Assembly: GCA_002733645.1 (NCBI GenBank) | Contig: NVWL01000014.1 | Span: 1 to 64,000 of the forward strand | Reading direction: 5' to 3' | Source: Oceanobacter sp. | GTDB taxonomy: Bacteria > Pseudomonadota > Gammaproteobacteria > Pseudomonadales > Oceanobacteraceae | DNA: 64,000 bases | Part shown: in pieces, positions 25,850 through 35,752 of the stretch | How positions within the stretch are numbered: the stretch's first letter is position 1 | Layout of the letters: each line of letters starts with the position of its first letter | Translations under genes and position numbers: made by a program | Notes under the pieces: generated by a model | What the model was told of the DNA's origin: nothing | The model's database searches: none | Seen by the model: the letters and a program-made list of their open reading frames with translations, nothing else

Positions 25850-27049
25850 ATGGCGACTGCTGCACTGAGTTCTAATCTGGTTGATCAAAACCCGCTTGAT
25901 CCAACCGAGTTGAAGCGCGCATTTCATATGTTTAATGAGATGTCACAACAACTCTCTGATTCGTATGCATTCCTCGAAGGAAAGGTTGAGCAGCTCAGTG
26001 GTGAATTAGCCACGGTCTCCGCTCAACGTATGCAAGAATTGGCAGAAAAAGAACGCCTTGCTGATCGCATGGAAAGCCTTTTACAGATGTTGCCAGCAGG
26101 TGTGTTGTTGCTGGATTCAAACGGTGTGGTTGTACAAAGTAATTTAGCCGCAGACGACTTGTTGTTGCCAGCTTCTGGGTTTTCCACTCTGGTAGGAGAG
26201 CGCTGGCGTAATCTAATTAAACAGTGCTTTAAACCACGTCGTGATGATGGTCATGAAATTTCTTTAGTGGATGGCCGTCGTGTGAGTTTACGTACAGCGG
26301 CAATGGTGAATGAAGGCGGGCAGTTGATTCTGCTCACTGACATGACAGAAACGCGTGCCTTACAGGCGCAATTATCACAGCACGAACGTTTATCTGCGAT
26401 GGGCAAAATGGTGGCTTCGCTGGCTCATCAAATTCGTACGCCTTTAGCGGCGGCTACCTTGTACGCGGGCCATTTATCCAATAATGCACTGGCTGAAGAT
26501 CATCGATTACGCTTTGCTGGAAAGCTGCAAGAGCGCCTGCATCATCTCGAAACTCAAGTTCGCGATATGTTGATTTTTGCTCGTGGTGAAGCGCCATTAA
26601 ATGATGATTCAACGGTAACGGAATTGCTTGAAGGCATTGCCGCCGCGATGGAAGTCCCTCTGGCCCAATATCAGGCTAAATGCGAGTTTGACATTCAAAT
26701 CCCTAACGCAACCTTGATGTGCAATCGCGACTCCTTAATCAGTGCCGTGATGAACCTTGTTAATAATGCACTTGAGTCGGGTGAACATCCCATTCTTATT
26801 CGAATTGTTGCAACGTGCGACGCTAAAAATCGTTTGTGTTTAAAAATTATGGATAACGGCCCGGGCTTAAAACCTGAGCAACGAGCACGAATGATGGAAC
26901 CTTTTTTTACCACTAAGAGCAATGGCACAGGCCTCGGTTTAGCGGTGGTGCAAGCGGTGGTGCGAGCACATCACGGTGACTTTAACCTGACGGATAGCCC
27001 ACTGGGTGGTGTGTCTGCAGAACTTATTTTACCGCTGTCTCGCGGTTAA
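25850..27049 (+). CDS. fleS: flagellar two-component sensor kinase FleS
   Basis: Soluble histidine kinase that phosphorylates FleR to turn on mid-stage flagellar genes. The 399-residue protein lacks membrane segments. An N-terminal coiled coil (about 25-80) leads to a PAS domain (about 80-175), the HisKA phospho-acceptor SLAHQIRTPLAAATLYAGHL (His near residue 192), and a HATPase domain with MNLVNNALES, DNGPGLK and GTGLGLAVV. Length and layout fit FleS/FlrB. It is followed by fleR after 14 bp. Confidence 0.93.
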   Translation: MATAALSSNLVDQNPLDPTELKRAFHMFNEMSQQLSDSYAFLEGKVEQLSGELATVSAQRMQELAEKERLADRMESLLQMLPAGVLLLDSNGVVVQSNLAADDLLLPASGFSTLVGERWRNLIKQCFKPRRDDGHEISLVDGRRVSLRTAAMVNEGGQLILLTDMTETRALQAQLSQHERLSAMGKMVASLAHQIRTPLAAATLYAGHLSNNALAEDHRLRFAGKLQERLHHLETQVRDMLIFARGEAPLNDDSTVTELLEGIAAAMEVPLAQYQAKCEFDIQIPNATLMCNRDSLISAVMNLVNNALESGEHPILIRIVATCDAKNRLCLKIMDNGPGLKPEQRARMMEPFFTTKSNGTGLGLAVVQAVVRAHHGDFNLTDSPLGGVSAELILPLSRG

Positions 27050-27063
27050 TCGGAGAATACCTC

Positions 27064-28431
27064 ATGCGTTTATTAGTTGTAGAAGATGATCCTAAATTGC
27101 GTGAAGCCGTTGTTGATACTCTGGTTATCAAAGGCTTTGATGTGTTGGAAGCCCCTAACGGTATCGAAGCGATGGCGATTGTACGCAGCCATACTTTGGA
27201 CGTTGTCTTGTCGGATATTAATATGCCGGGCATGGATGGCTTAGAGTTATTAAACCAAGTAAAACAGGAGCATCCGTGGTTGCCGGTATTGCTCATGACG
27301 GCTTATGGTGACGTCGGGCAAGCCGTTAAGGCGATGCAATTAGGCGCGGATGATTACCTAATGAAACCGTTTGAGCTACGTGAGTTGGACGAGCTGCTCA
27401 AGCCATACACCATGAGCGGCTCTGACGATAATGATGATTCGCAGCCTGTGTGTGAAGCAGCGGCATCTCAGCAGCTATTTCAAATGGCGGAGCGTGTTGC
27501 CGCTACGGATTCTACGGTACTGATTAGTGGTGAAAGTGGCACAGGTAAGGAAGTGCTAGCGCGATACATTCACCAGCATTCACCGCGAAAAAAAGCACCA
27601 TTTATTGCGCTTAATTGTGCGGCTATTCCTGAAAATATGCTTGAAGCCATGTTGTTCGGTTATGAAAAAGGCGCGTACACCGGCGCGTATAATTCAATGC
27701 CGGGTAAATTTGAGCAAGCGGAAGGTGGCACTATTTTGCTCGATGAAATTACCGAGATGGACATGGGCTTACAGGCCAAGCTGCTGCGAGTGATTCAAGA
27801 GCGTCAGGTCGAGCGCCTAGGCGGTAAAAAAACCATTGATCTCGATGTTCGTATTATTGCTACGACTAACCGTGAGTTGGCGGATTATGTGGCGGAAGGA
27901 AAGTTTCGTGAAGATCTTTACTATCGCTTAACAGTATTTCCGTTGCAATGGTTGCCACTGCGCGAACGCCGTGACGATATTCTGCCATTAAGCCGCCGTT
28001 TGATTGCTCATCACGCGAATAAATTAAAACGTCCGATGCCTTCAATGAGCAATGATGCTGAGCAAAAACTGCTCACGCACAGCTGGCCGGGTAATGTTCG
28101 TGAATTAGACAACACGTTACAGCGCGCCCTTATTTTACAAAGCGGTGCTCAATTAACCGCAAACGATTTTATTCTAACGCCTGTTCCAGGCAGTCGGACT
28201 TTTGACAATCACACGACAATGGCGGCTATGCCAGCCTCTCAAGATGAGGGAGAGCTAGGCAGTGACCTTAAAACGCGAGAAGTGGAGTTGATTGTTAAAG
28301 CGCTAAAAGAAGAGCCAAGCCGTAAAGACGCTGCTGAACGTCTGGGTATTAGTCCACGTACCCTACGTTACAAGGTTGCACGTTTACGTGACGAAGGTGT
28401 TGATGTTGAATCAATGGTGATGTCCGCTTAA
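27064..28431 (+). CDS. fleR: sigma-54 response regulator FleR
   Basis: NtrC-type activator of sigma-54 flagellar promoters, phosphorylated by FleS. The 455-residue protein has a receiver domain (Asp51 in LSDINMPGMDG; Lys in MKPFELRELDE), an AAA+ domain (Walker A GESGTGKE, sigma-54 contact loop GAYTGA, Walker B ILLDEITEMD) and a C-terminal Fis-type helix-turn-helix (RKDAAERLGISPRTLRYKVARLR). The contact loop carries Tyr in place of the usual Phe of GAFTGA, a tolerated natural variant in this family. The next transcription unit, fliE, begins with a sigma-54 promoter it should control. Confidence 0.94.
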   Translation: MRLLVVEDDPKLREAVVDTLVIKGFDVLEAPNGIEAMAIVRSHTLDVVLSDINMPGMDGLELLNQVKQEHPWLPVLLMTAYGDVGQAVKAMQLGADDYLMKPFELRELDELLKPYTMSGSDDNDDSQPVCEAAASQQLFQMAERVAATDSTVLISGESGTGKEVLARYIHQHSPRKKAPFIALNCAAIPENMLEAMLFGYEKGAYTGAYNSMPGKFEQAEGGTILLDEITEMDMGLQAKLLRVIQERQVERLGGKKTIDLDVRIIATTNRELADYVAEGKFREDLYYRLTVFPLQWLPLRERRDDILPLSRRLIAHHANKLKRPMPSMSNDAEQKLLTHSWPGNVRELDNTLQRALILQSGAQLTANDFILTPVPGSRTFDNHTTMAAMPASQDEGELGSDLKTREVELIVKALKEEPSRKDAAERLGISPRTLRYKVARLRDEGVDVESMVMSA

Positions 28432-28456
28432 AACTAACAGTCGCTTTTTAAAATAT

Positions 28457-28472
28457 TGGCAAGGGCTTTGCA
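28457..28472 (+). promoter_or_regulatory. sigma-54 promoter of the fliE operon
   Basis: TGGCAAGGGCTTTGCA: near-consensus TGGCA-x-G-N4-TTGCA with exact spacing, 89 bp upstream of fliE and 25 bp after fleR. It should drive fliEFGHIJ under FleQ and/or FleR. Confidence 0.87.
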
Positions 28473-28561
28473 ACGTCAGATATAACGTGTGAATTTCTCA
28501 AAAAAGTGTCAAAAAATCGTTAGAGAAGTTCACTGCACAAGATGTCTGAGAGGGTAGTGTT

Positions 28562-28966
28562 ATGGTTGATCGTGTCGATGTGAGTTCTGTGCTGATGCAA
28601 ATGCGTCAGGTAAAAGATCAGTTGCGTAGCCAGAATGAACAAGCCGTTCAGGGTGTTCGTCCACAAACAGAAACTAACGCTACCTCGCGTATTGCCAAGG
28701 AAGCTGAAAACGCAACGGCGGCAGTGAATGGTGATAATACCGTTCCTGAATTTCAGAACATGTTTAAAAATGCGATTAATAACGTCAATGAAAATCAAAA
28801 AGTCGCCGCGGATTTAGCCAATCGCTTTGAGCAAGGTGACCCCTCCATCGATCTTCCTGAAGTGATGATCGCGTTACAAAAATCCAGCGTTTCTTTTCAA
28901 GCAATGACACAGGTTAGGAATAAACTGGTCGAAGCTTATAAAGACGTTATGAACATGCCGGTGTGA
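28562..28966 (+). CDS. fliE: flagellar hook-basal body protein FliE
   Basis: Rod-junction protein joining the MS ring to the rod, exported through the flagellar gate. The 134-residue product is somewhat longer than the usual 100-115 because of an N-terminal helix and linker (residues 1-60). The conserved C-terminal part has [56 protein letters not shown]. First gene of the fliEFGHIJ unit, 11 bp before fliF. Confidence 0.95.
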   Translation: MVDRVDVSSVLMQMRQVKDQLRSQNEQAVQGVRPQTETNATSRIAKEAENATAAVNGDNTVPEFQNMFKNAINNVNENQKVAADLANRFEQGDPSIDLPEVMIALQKSSVSFQAMTQVRNKLVEAYKDVMNMPV

Positions 28967-28977
28967 TGGGCTGACCT

Positions 28978-30705
28978 ATGGAAAATGTACCAGCACAAGC
29001 GGGCGCAGGTGTCGGAGGCGATAGTAGCGCTTCTTCATCATCGGACTTACCGCAATCAACGTCGAGCAATGATGACCGTGAAGGTGGAGCAAGCCATCCA
29101 TTATTAACGGGCTTTAACAGCTTACCGATGGCGCGCCAGATCATTGCTATTGGTGGTGTAGCCCTGTTAGTTGCGATTGCTGTTGCCATTCTAATTTGGT
29201 CACAAGAACCCACGTATAAGCCATTGATTCATCGCATGCAAGATCACAATGCCCAAGACATTGTTGAGATTTTACAGCGAGAAAGTATTCCGTTTCAGAT
29301 TGACCCTGTGACGCAAGTATTGATGGTACAAGCAGGTGATTTACACGAAGCAAGAATGAAACTTGCCGCTGCCAGCTTAATTGACGATAAATCGGTGGGC
29401 CTAGAGGTTCTTGATCAAGACAGTGCGCTTGGTACCAGTCAATTTATTGAAAACGCACGTTACCGTCGTGGATTAGAAGGCGAGCTAGCTCGTACGATTT
29501 CGAGTGTTAAAGCGGTGCGTAATGCCAGAGTGCATTTAGCGATTCCTAAACAGTCGGTGTTTGTTCGTGATCAACGCAAACCGCGTGCTTCGGTATTTGT
29601 TGAGTTATATCCAGGCAGTACATTATCACCCGACCAAGTAGAAGCTGTGATTAACTTAGTGGCGTCCAGCATTGGAGAAATGGAACGTTCTGATGTATCT
29701 GTGGTGGATCAAACGGGTAACTTATTATCGAAAATTAAAGAAAACAGTGACGAGATGTTAGCGACTCGACAGCTTGAGTATTCGTCAAAAGTTGAAGAGT
29801 CGATTGAAGAAGCCGTCAGTAATATTTTGCGTCCTGTGCTTGGTAGTGACAACTACAAGGCACAAGTCTCTGCGGACATTGATTTCACGGTACGCGAAGA
29901 GAGTGAAGAATTATTTAACCCTGATTTAATCGCACTGCGTAGCGAGAAGGTGATTGATGAGTCCAACACGGCCGAAGCCGGTGGTGGCATTCCAGGGGCA
30001 CTATCGAATCAGCCTCCACCAGAAGCAACAGCTCCAGAGCAAGCGATTGGTACCGGTGCTGGTGGTGCTGGAGGCGCAGCAGGAAAAAGCCGTTCAGAAG
30101 CGACCCGAAATTATGAAGTGGACCGCACATTAAGTTATCGCCAGCATTCGATTGGAGACATTCGTCGTCTTACTGTTGCGGTTGTGGTGAATGATAAGGC
30201 CGTTATAAATGCAGAAGGTGTGGCTGAATTACAATCTTGGTCAGATAACGATCTTCAGCGACTAGAGATTTTAGTTAAAGACGCGGTTGGATTTAATGCC
30301 GCTCGTGGTGACAGTGTCAACGTTATTAACTCCCCTTTTGTCGCTGAAGGTGAGGTGCTGTTAGGTGATCCAGATATTTGGACACAACCTTGGTTCTGGG
30401 AGCTAGTAAAACAAGTATTAGCGGGTCTGTTTGTGCTGATACTTATTTTTGGTGTGATCAGACCAACCATTAAAAGTATTGCCAATAAAGGTCGTGAAGA
30501 CAGTGACGTGCTGCTTGATGATTTAGAAGACGCTGAAGCAGGGTTAGATGACGATAAAGTCACCTTAGCCGGTATGGATGAATACTTATTGCCGGGTGCT
30601 TCAGAAAGCTATGAACGCCAGTTGGATGCGCTTAAAGGATTAATTGCTGAAGATCCGGCGCGCGTTGCTCAACTTGTTATTCAATGGATAAACGACGATG
30701 CCTGA
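28978..30705 (+). CDS. fliF: flagellar MS-ring protein FliF
   Basis: Inner-membrane protein that forms the MS ring, foundation of the basal body. The 575-residue chain has an N-terminal Ser/Asp-rich cytoplasmic segment, TM1 (about 53-73), ring-building motifs (EILQRESIPFQIDP; TSQFIENARYRRGLEGELARTI; VRNARVHLAIPKQSVFVRD), a variable loop (about 320-370) rich in Pro, Gly and Ala, TM2 (about 467-487) and a C-terminal FliG-binding helix (RQLDALKGLIAEDPARVAQLVIQWI). Its 3' end overlaps fliG by 8 bp, so translation is coupled. Confidence 0.97.
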   Translation: MENVPAQAGAGVGGDSSASSSSDLPQSTSSNDDREGGASHPLLTGFNSLPMARQIIAIGGVALLVAIAVAILIWSQEPTYKPLIHRMQDHNAQDIVEILQRESIPFQIDPVTQVLMVQAGDLHEARMKLAAASLIDDKSVGLEVLDQDSALGTSQFIENARYRRGLEGELARTISSVKAVRNARVHLAIPKQSVFVRDQRKPRASVFVELYPGSTLSPDQVEAVINLVASSIGEMERSDVSVVDQTGNLLSKIKENSDEMLATRQLEYSSKVEESIEEAVSNILRPVLGSDNYKAQVSADIDFTVREESEELFNPDLIALRSEKVIDESNTAEAGGGIPGALSNQPPPEATAPEQAIGTGAGGAGGAAGKSRSEATRNYEVDRTLSYRQHSIGDIRRLTVAVVVNDKAVINAEGVAELQSWSDNDLQRLEILVKDAVGFNAARGDSVNVINSPFVAEGEVLLGDPDIWTQPWFWELVKQVLAGLFVLILIFGVIRPTIKSIANKGREDSDVLLDDLEDAEAGLDDDKVTLAGMDEYLLPGASESYERQLDALKGLIAEDPARVAQLVIQWINDDA

Positions 30706-31726
30706 TAACTTACCAGAACAAGCCAACGGTTTAGAAAAAATGAGCCGTACAGAAAAGGCCGCTATTTTATTAATGTCGTTGGGTGAAAAAGACGCCGCAG
30801 AAGTTCTTAAGCACATGGGGCCAAAAGAAGTGCAACGTGTGGGCTCCTCAATGGCGACCCTTACCCGAGTGAACCAAGGGCAAGTGGAAGGCGTTGTCTC
30901 TGAATTTTTAGATGAAGTGAGTGGCCAAACTGGGTTGGGTTTAGGTTCAGACGATTATATTCGAAATATGCTGACTCAAGCCTTAGGCACCGACAAAGCT
31001 GGCGCCTTGATTGATCGAATTTTATTAGGTGGAAATACCACAGGCTTGGATTCTTTGAAATGGATGGAGCCACGCCAAGTTTCTGATTTAATTCGACATG
31101 AGCACCCGCAAATTCAAGCCATTGTGGTGTCGTATTTAGACGCAGACCAATCGGCAGAAGTGTTGGCTAATTTTGATGAAAAAGTAGTACTCGATATTAT
31201 TATGCGAGTCGCGGCACTTGAAGCGGTACAGCCAGCGGCGCTGCAAGAACTCAACGATATTCTAGAGCGTCAATTCTCTGGTAAAGCAGGTTCACAGACG
31301 ACTTCAATGGGCGGCATTAAATGCGCTGCCAGTATTGTTAACTTCGTGGATAGTACGGTGGCTTCTGAACTCTTGGAGCAAATCAAAGAAGTGGATGAAG
31401 ACCTCGGCACACAGATTCAAGACCTTATGTTTGTGTTTGATAATCTGGCGGATGTCGATGATCGTGGTATTCAAACCCTGCTGCGTGAAGTCTCCACGGA
31501 TCTTTTGGTGTTGGCATTAAAAGGAGCCGATCCGGGTATTCAAGAAAAGATCTTCAAGAACATGTCGAAGCGTGCGGCCGAATTGCTGCGTGATGATCTG
31601 GATGCCAAAGGCCCAGTCAAACTCAGCGATGTGGAAGGCGCTCAAAAAGAAATTCTTACCATTGCGCGTCGTCTCGCCGATGCAGGCGAGATTATGTTAG
31701 GCGGCGGTGGCGAGGCCATGGTCTAA
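30698..31726 (+). CDS. fliG: flagellar motor switch protein FliG
   Basis: C-ring component that transmits stator torque. The 342-residue protein has the FliF-binding N-terminus (SRTEKAAILLMSLGEKDAAEVLKHMGPKEVQ), the middle domain with EHPQIQAIVVSYLDADQSAEVL, and the C-terminal torque helix region (MFVFDNLADVDDRGIQTLLREVSTDLLVLALKGAD) with the charged residues that face MotA. Length is standard. Fully conserved relative to Pseudomonas-type FliG by eye. Confidence 0.97.
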   Translation: MPDNLPEQANGLEKMSRTEKAAILLMSLGEKDAAEVLKHMGPKEVQRVGSSMATLTRVNQGQVEGVVSEFLDEVSGQTGLGLGSDDYIRNMLTQALGTDKAGALIDRILLGGNTTGLDSLKWMEPRQVSDLIRHEHPQIQAIVVSYLDADQSAEVLANFDEKVVLDIIMRVAALEAVQPAALQELNDILERQFSGKAGSQTTSMGGIKCAASIVNFVDSTVASELLEQIKEVDEDLGTQIQDLMFVFDNLADVDDRGIQTLLREVSTDLLVLALKGADPGIQEKIFKNMSKRAAELLRDDLDAKGPVKLSDVEGAQKEILTIARRLADAGEIMLGGGGEAMV

Positions 31727-31727
31727 G

Positions 31728-32984
31728 ATGAGCAGTAACAGCGGCGGAAAAAAAAGAGATTCGCCTATTTCAGCAGAAGATATTAGCGACGCTCGACCTT
31801 GGCGGTTGCCTTTTTGGACAGAACCGCCTGTGCATGTCGTTAAGCGTGAAGCCGAAGAGGATGCCAAAGCGGAAGCTAAAAAAAATCTGGACGCAGCGAG
31901 CGACCAATCGAAGACAAATAACAGCGCAGGCAGTTATCCTACCGCCGACGAGTTAGAGACAATCCGTCGCGAAGCCTACAACGATGGCTTAGAGCAAGGG
32001 CGGGTAGAAGGGCGTCAACAAGGTCACAAAGATGGCTACGATGACGGGCTAGCAGAAGGTAAAGCAGAAGGTCACAAAGACGGCTTTGCCAGTGGTAAGC
32101 AAGAAGGTATTAATGCTGGCTTTGCAGAAGGTCGTGCTAATGGTGTCGACGACGTCACGGCGGAAGTGACAAGGCTTCGTGCCATTATTGTGTCATTGCA
32201 GTCGTCGTTACGTGAGCGCGATGCCCAACTTCCCGATGTGATTGTTTTGTTATTAACTCGTTTAGCCGAACAAGTTTTAAGGCATGAATTATCAGAGGGC
32301 GCACAAGCGATTCAAACCTATGTGGATGATGCCATCGCTTCTTTGCCCGACGGTGAAGAGCTGGCACGGGTCTATGTAGCAGCAGAAGACGCGGAACTCC
32401 TTTCTCCATTTTCTGAAACCGTTAAAGTCCATATTGATAAGTCACTGTCAGCCGGTGATTGCCGCATTGAAAGTCAAACCTCACTCATTGAATACACAAC
32501 CAGCGAACATTTTGAGCAAGCAATTTTGCACTTAGCTGAGCGTTTGTTATCCAACGCTGACGGCTATCCTAATGATGATGAAATTGCTGAAGCGACACAG
32601 CTTCGTGAGTCAGACATTGAGGATGACGCATCTTCAGAGGCGTTAGAAAACGAAGCGCTCGAATACAAACATGAACATGAAGATGAAGATGAAGATGAAC
32701 ACGCAACACTCAAGCACGTGAGTGAAGGTGCTGATGCTGTTTCAGAAAATAATTCAGAAAATAATTCAGAAAATAATTCAGAAAATAATTCAGAAAGTAC
32801 CGAGGCGCTTAAAGATAGTGGCGACTCTGATCTAGAAACGTCCGAATTACAGGATGTTGAGCCAGACGATCAAATAAACGTCGGCAATACCACAAACGAG
32901 GTTTCTTCAATGGGTGAGGCCTCGGATTATTCCGACGACGCGACGCCAATATCGAATGAGGATGACAGTAATGAGCCTCAGTGA
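31728..32984 (+). CDS. fliH: flagellar export stator FliH with long acidic C-terminal extension
   Basis: FliH holds the FliI ATPase and links it to the C-ring. This copy has 418 residues, against roughly 230-270 for typical FliH. The N-terminal part includes [12 protein letters not shown], followed by the FliH GxxxG repeat helix (about 92-150: [22 protein letters not shown] and on) and the conserved FliI-binding domain (about 160-285, ending ILHLAERLL). The final 130 residues are acidic, with a His/Glu/Asp run and a perfect NSEN repeat, and are not part of the family core. ATG at 31728 is used; a GTG at 31707 inside fliG is less likely. Confidence 0.9.
   Translation: MSSNSGGKKRDSPISAEDISDARPWRLPFWTEPPVHVVKREAEEDAKAEAKKNLDAASDQSKTNNSAGSYPTADELETIRREAYNDGLEQGRVEGRQQGHKDGYDDGLAEGKAEGHKDGFASGKQEGINAGFAEGRANGVDDVTAEVTRLRAIIVSLQSSLRERDAQLPDVIVLLLTRLAEQVLRHELSEGAQAIQTYVDDAIASLPDGEELARVYVAAEDAELLSPFSETVKVHIDKSLSAGDCRIESQTSLIEYTTSEHFEQAILHLAERLLSNADGYPNDDEIAEATQLRESDIEDDASSEALENEALEYKHEHEDEDEDEHATLKHVSEGADAVSENNSENNSENNSENNSESTEALKDSGDSDLETSELQDVEPDDQINVGNTTNEVSSMGEASDYSDDATPISNEDDSNEPQ
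32741..32797 (+). repeat. 12-bp tandem repeat inside fliH
   Basis: TTCAGAAAATAA repeats four times exactly plus a partial fifth, encoding successive Ser-Glu-Asn-Asn units in the FliH tail. Each unit is 12 bp, so copy-number change would keep the frame. Just before it, GAAGAT-type codons repeat imperfectly at about 32675-32700. Confidence 0.9.
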
Positions 32985-34299
32985 CCGTTGGAGTGACGTG
33001 ACCCCAGAGTATACGTACTCGCCGCGTACCTCAGGAAAGCTAATCCGGATGGTCGGCTTAACGTTAGAAGCTGTGGGCATTGATGTACGCATTGGCGATC
33101 GCTGTAGAGTAGAGCGTCAAGACGGCGGGGATATTGAAGCAGAAGTCGTTGGCTTTGATGGTTCTCGTATCTTTTTAATGCCGGTCGAGCAAGTGGATGG
33201 TTTACGACCCGGCGCCAGAGTCTGGCCTTTACAAGGTGCGGCTGACGTTCCTGTGGGTTTTTCCTTATTAGGGCGTGTGGTTGATGGCTCTGGCCGACCG
33301 CTAGATTTGGGTGGCCCTTTAATGAATACCGAATCAGGGCACTTGCAAGGGCAATATATTAACCCACTTCATCGCGCTCCCATTCGTGAAACCTTAGATG
33401 TCGGTATCCGGGCTATCAATGCATTACTGACGGTAGGCCGGGGTCAGCGTATCGGTTTGTTTGCAGGCTCCGGTGTGGGTAAAAGTGTACTCTTGGGGAT
33501 GATGACTCGATTTACCACTGCGGACGTCGTTGTCGTGGGTCTCATTGGTGAGCGTGGACGAGAAGTAAAAGAATTTATTGATGAAATCTTAGGGCCTGAA
33601 GGGTTAAAGCGCGCTGTTGTGGTGGCGTCACCAGCGGATGACTCCCCATTAATGCGCCTACGAGCCGCCATGTATTGCACGGCCATCGCCGAGTTTTTTC
33701 GTGATCAAGGGCAAAACGTATTACTGCTGATGGATTCATTGACTCGTTATGCACAAGCGCAGCGTGAAATCGCACTCGCAGTCGGTGAGCCTCCAGCGAC
33801 GAAAGGCTATCCGCCTTCCGTATTTAACAAGCTGCCAAAATTAGTCGAGCGCACAGGTAATGGTCAGCAGGGTGGCGGATCCATTACCGCCTTTTATACC
33901 GTGCTAAGTGAAGGGGATGATATGCAAGACCCCATCGCGGATGCTAGCCGAGCGATTCTCGATGGTCACATTGTTCTTTCTCGGCGTTTGGCAGAAGAAG
34001 GGCACTACCCCGCGATTGATGTTGAAGCTTCGGTGAGCCGGGTGATGCCACAAATTGTTGACGATTCATGGTTACAGCAAGCACAGCTATGTAAGCGATT
34101 AATGGCACATTATCGTCAAAATCAAGACTTAGTTGCTGTAGGCGCTTACCAAGCAGGCAGTGACCAAGTGCTGGATGTAGCTATTGAGCGTATGCCCATT
34201 ATCAAAGCCATGTTACGTCAGGGGTTATCGGAAGGGGCAGATATTGCGAGTAGTAAAAAAGCAATGAATGATCTCTTTCCCGGCACGGGTAAAGCCTAA
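32971..34299 (+). CDS. fliI: flagellar export ATPase FliI
   Basis: Hexameric ATPase that unfolds and delivers flagellar export substrates. The 442-residue product (from ATG 32971, GAGG nine bases upstream) has an N-terminal barrel, Walker [27 protein letters not shown], Walker [37 protein letters not shown] and catalytic [13 protein letters not shown]. An ATG at 32962 is a near-equal alternative. The start lies within the end of fliH (14-bp overlap), so expression is coupled to its regulator. Confidence 0.95.
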   Translation: MSLSDRWSDVTPEYTYSPRTSGKLIRMVGLTLEAVGIDVRIGDRCRVERQDGGDIEAEVVGFDGSRIFLMPVEQVDGLRPGARVWPLQGAADVPVGFSLLGRVVDGSGRPLDLGGPLMNTESGHLQGQYINPLHRAPIRETLDVGIRAINALLTVGRGQRIGLFAGSGVGKSVLLGMMTRFTTADVVVVGLIGERGREVKEFIDEILGPEGLKRAVVVASPADDSPLMRLRAAMYCTAIAEFFRDQGQNVLLLMDSLTRYAQAQREIALAVGEPPATKGYPPSVFNKLPKLVERTGNGQQGGGSITAFYTVLSEGDDMQDPIADASRAILDGHIVLSRRLAEEGHYPAIDVEASVSRVMPQIVDDSWLQQAQLCKRLMAHYRQNQDLVAVGAYQAGSDQVLDVAIERMPIIKAMLRQGLSEGADIASSKKAMNDLFPGTGKA

Positions 34300-34739
34300 T
34301 GGGATACCATCATCCCCGTGCTCGTCGGCTTGGAATCGTACTTGATTTAACCCGTCGTGAAGAGAAAGACGCTTTACAGCGATGGGGCGATATTCAACAA
34401 CGATTAACCGCAGAGCAAGAGAAACGTACCCAGCTAAATTCCTACATTAATGATTACCGTCACCAGATTACAACGCCATCAGCAAGCGCCGTCAGTGCCG
34501 GGAATATTCATAACTCACTCGACTTTATTCAGCAGATTGAATCCGCGTTGTTGCAACAAGAAACGCAGATTTCGCAGCTAGAAGCGCAAAACACCTCCGC
34601 CAGAAATGCCTACTTAGAAACGCATAACAAAGCAGACGCCCTAGAAAAAATGATCGAGCGTCTAGAGCAAGAGCATCAACAAGGGTTAAACCGCCTTGAA
34701 CAACAAGAATCTGACGAATGGGCCAATCGCCGTCGATAA
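34299..34739 (+). CDS. fliJ: flagellar export protein FliJ
   Basis: Coiled-coil stalk subunit of the flagellar export ATPase and chaperone escort. The 146-residue protein is helical throughout and rich in Gln/Glu (LTRREEKDALQRWGDIQQRL; EQQESDEWANRRR), the normal FliJ size. Its start overlaps the fliI stop (TAATG). Last gene of the fliE unit; a 331-bp gap follows. Confidence 0.88.
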   Translation: MGYHHPRARRLGIVLDLTRREEKDALQRWGDIQQRLTAEQEKRTQLNSYINDYRHQITTPSASAVSAGNIHNSLDFIQQIESALLQQETQISQLEAQNTSARNAYLETHNKADALEKMIERLEQEHQQGLNRLEQQESDEWANRRR

Positions 34740-35070
34740 AGTCTGAGCTGTATTCGTTGGAACTAGATCTGAGCTATTACAGCTACAGATAAAGGTAACC
34801 TGACTTTCTAGTACTCTGGATTAACCTTGGTATCATTTTTTTATATGTGAACAGAATCTTGTGCATCATAGCTGATCTTTCAAATCCCCCTCTTTTCCCC
34901 TTGTCTGGGCCTTTTAGCGGGTAACGAGCCAGCCTCATACGCTTGTACTACGCAGTAGTTTTCTTCGTATTTTTCTTTGTCTATGTCTAAACGGAATATT
35001 TTGCTAATCATCTGGCAGCTTCGAATAAGCCGTCTAACCTTAGATTTAGGTTAAGGCGAGAATTATTGAA
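34740..35070. other. intergenic gap between fliJ and the chemosensory operon
   Basis: 331 bp with no coding frame. It must hold the chemosensory operon promoter, but no convincing sigma-54, sigma-28 or sigma-70 match was found. TAAACGGAATATTTTGC near 34989 and AAGCCGTCTAA near 35029 only loosely resemble sigma-28 boxes. There is no clear terminator after fliJ. This gap is the junction where the chemosensory module meets the flagellar operon. Confidence 0.4.
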
Positions 35071-35355
35071 ATGGCAGAAAAAACCACCATCGATTGTGGC
35101 ACTCGGCTCAGTATCGATCAGGCTGAAAGCTTATATCAATCGTTTGAGACCGCATTACTTACAGGTGCAGACCTATCCCTTAAAGCTGGTGATGTGCAGT
35201 TTAGCGACACCGCAGGCTTACAAATGATTATCAGTTTGAAAAAAACGCTCGCTCAAACAGGACATGATATTACCTGGGAGAACGTTTCAGACAACCTTAA
35301 AGAAACAGCAGGTTATTTAGGCTTAACAGAGCCTCTCAACCTTTCTGCTCAATAA
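35071..35355 (+). CDS. STAS-domain protein lacking the phospho-serine
   Basis: Small (94 aa) STAS protein heading the chemosensory operon. The strand-loop-helix FSDTAGLQMIISLKK corresponds to the DSSG loop of anti-sigma antagonists, but the Ser normally phosphorylated is Ala48 (Asp46-Thr47-Ala48). Regulation by a serine kinase at the standard site is therefore unlikely. A STAS gene at the head of an F7-type chemosensory operon (next to cheY) is a known arrangement; its role there is unclear. 28 bp precede cheY. Confidence 0.82.
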   Translation: MAEKTTIDCGTRLSIDQAESLYQSFETALLTGADLSLKAGDVQFSDTAGLQMIISLKKTLAQTGHDITWENVSDNLKETAGYLGLTEPLNLSAQ

Positions 35356-35383
35356 CTCCGGTTACTATTTTAGGAGAACCTCT

Positions 35384-35746
35384 ATGGTCAGTATTTTAGC
35401 GGTAGATGATTCGGCTTCAATGCGCCAAATGGTCAGCTTCACACTCAAGGGCGCAGGGTATGACGTAAAAGAAGCGTCCGATGGTGTAGAAGCACTTGAG
35501 ATCGCCAAGGGCAACACCTTCGATCTAGTTCTTACTGATGTGAATATGCCAAATATGAACGGCATTGAACTGGTGAAGAACTTACGACAAGAGGAAGGTT
35601 ATAAATTTATTCCTATGTTAATGCTCACTACAGAGTCTGCGGGTGATATGAAAATGCAGGGAAAGCAGGCAGGAGCGACCGGTTGGATTGTAAAACCGTT
35701 TAACCCTGACCAACTTCTCAGCACGATCAAGCGGGTTTTGGGGTAA
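35384..35746 (+). CDS. cheY: chemotaxis response regulator CheY (second system)
   Basis: Single receiver domain of 120 residues. Acidic pair Asp8/Asp9, phospho-acceptor Asp52 (LVLTDVNMPNMNG), Thr in MLTTESAGD and Lys in IVKPF are all present. AGGAGAA lies upstream. Its position beside STAS and CheA marks it as the regulator of this chemosensory system, and it differs clearly from the flagellar CheY near 58.5 kb. It may act as a phosphate sink or on a non-motor target. Confidence 0.93.
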   Translation: MVSILAVDDSASMRQMVSFTLKGAGYDVKEASDGVEALEIAKGNTFDLVLTDVNMPNMNGIELVKNLRQEEGYKFIPMLMLTTESAGDMKMQGKQAGATGWIVKPFNPDQLLSTIKRVLG

Positions 35747-35752
35747 ATAACA

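Noticed and set aside
27660-27690. GAYTGA in FleR taken as a defective sigma-54 contact loop
   Set aside because: Tyr at the Phe position is a natural functional variant in several activators, and all other motifs are intact.
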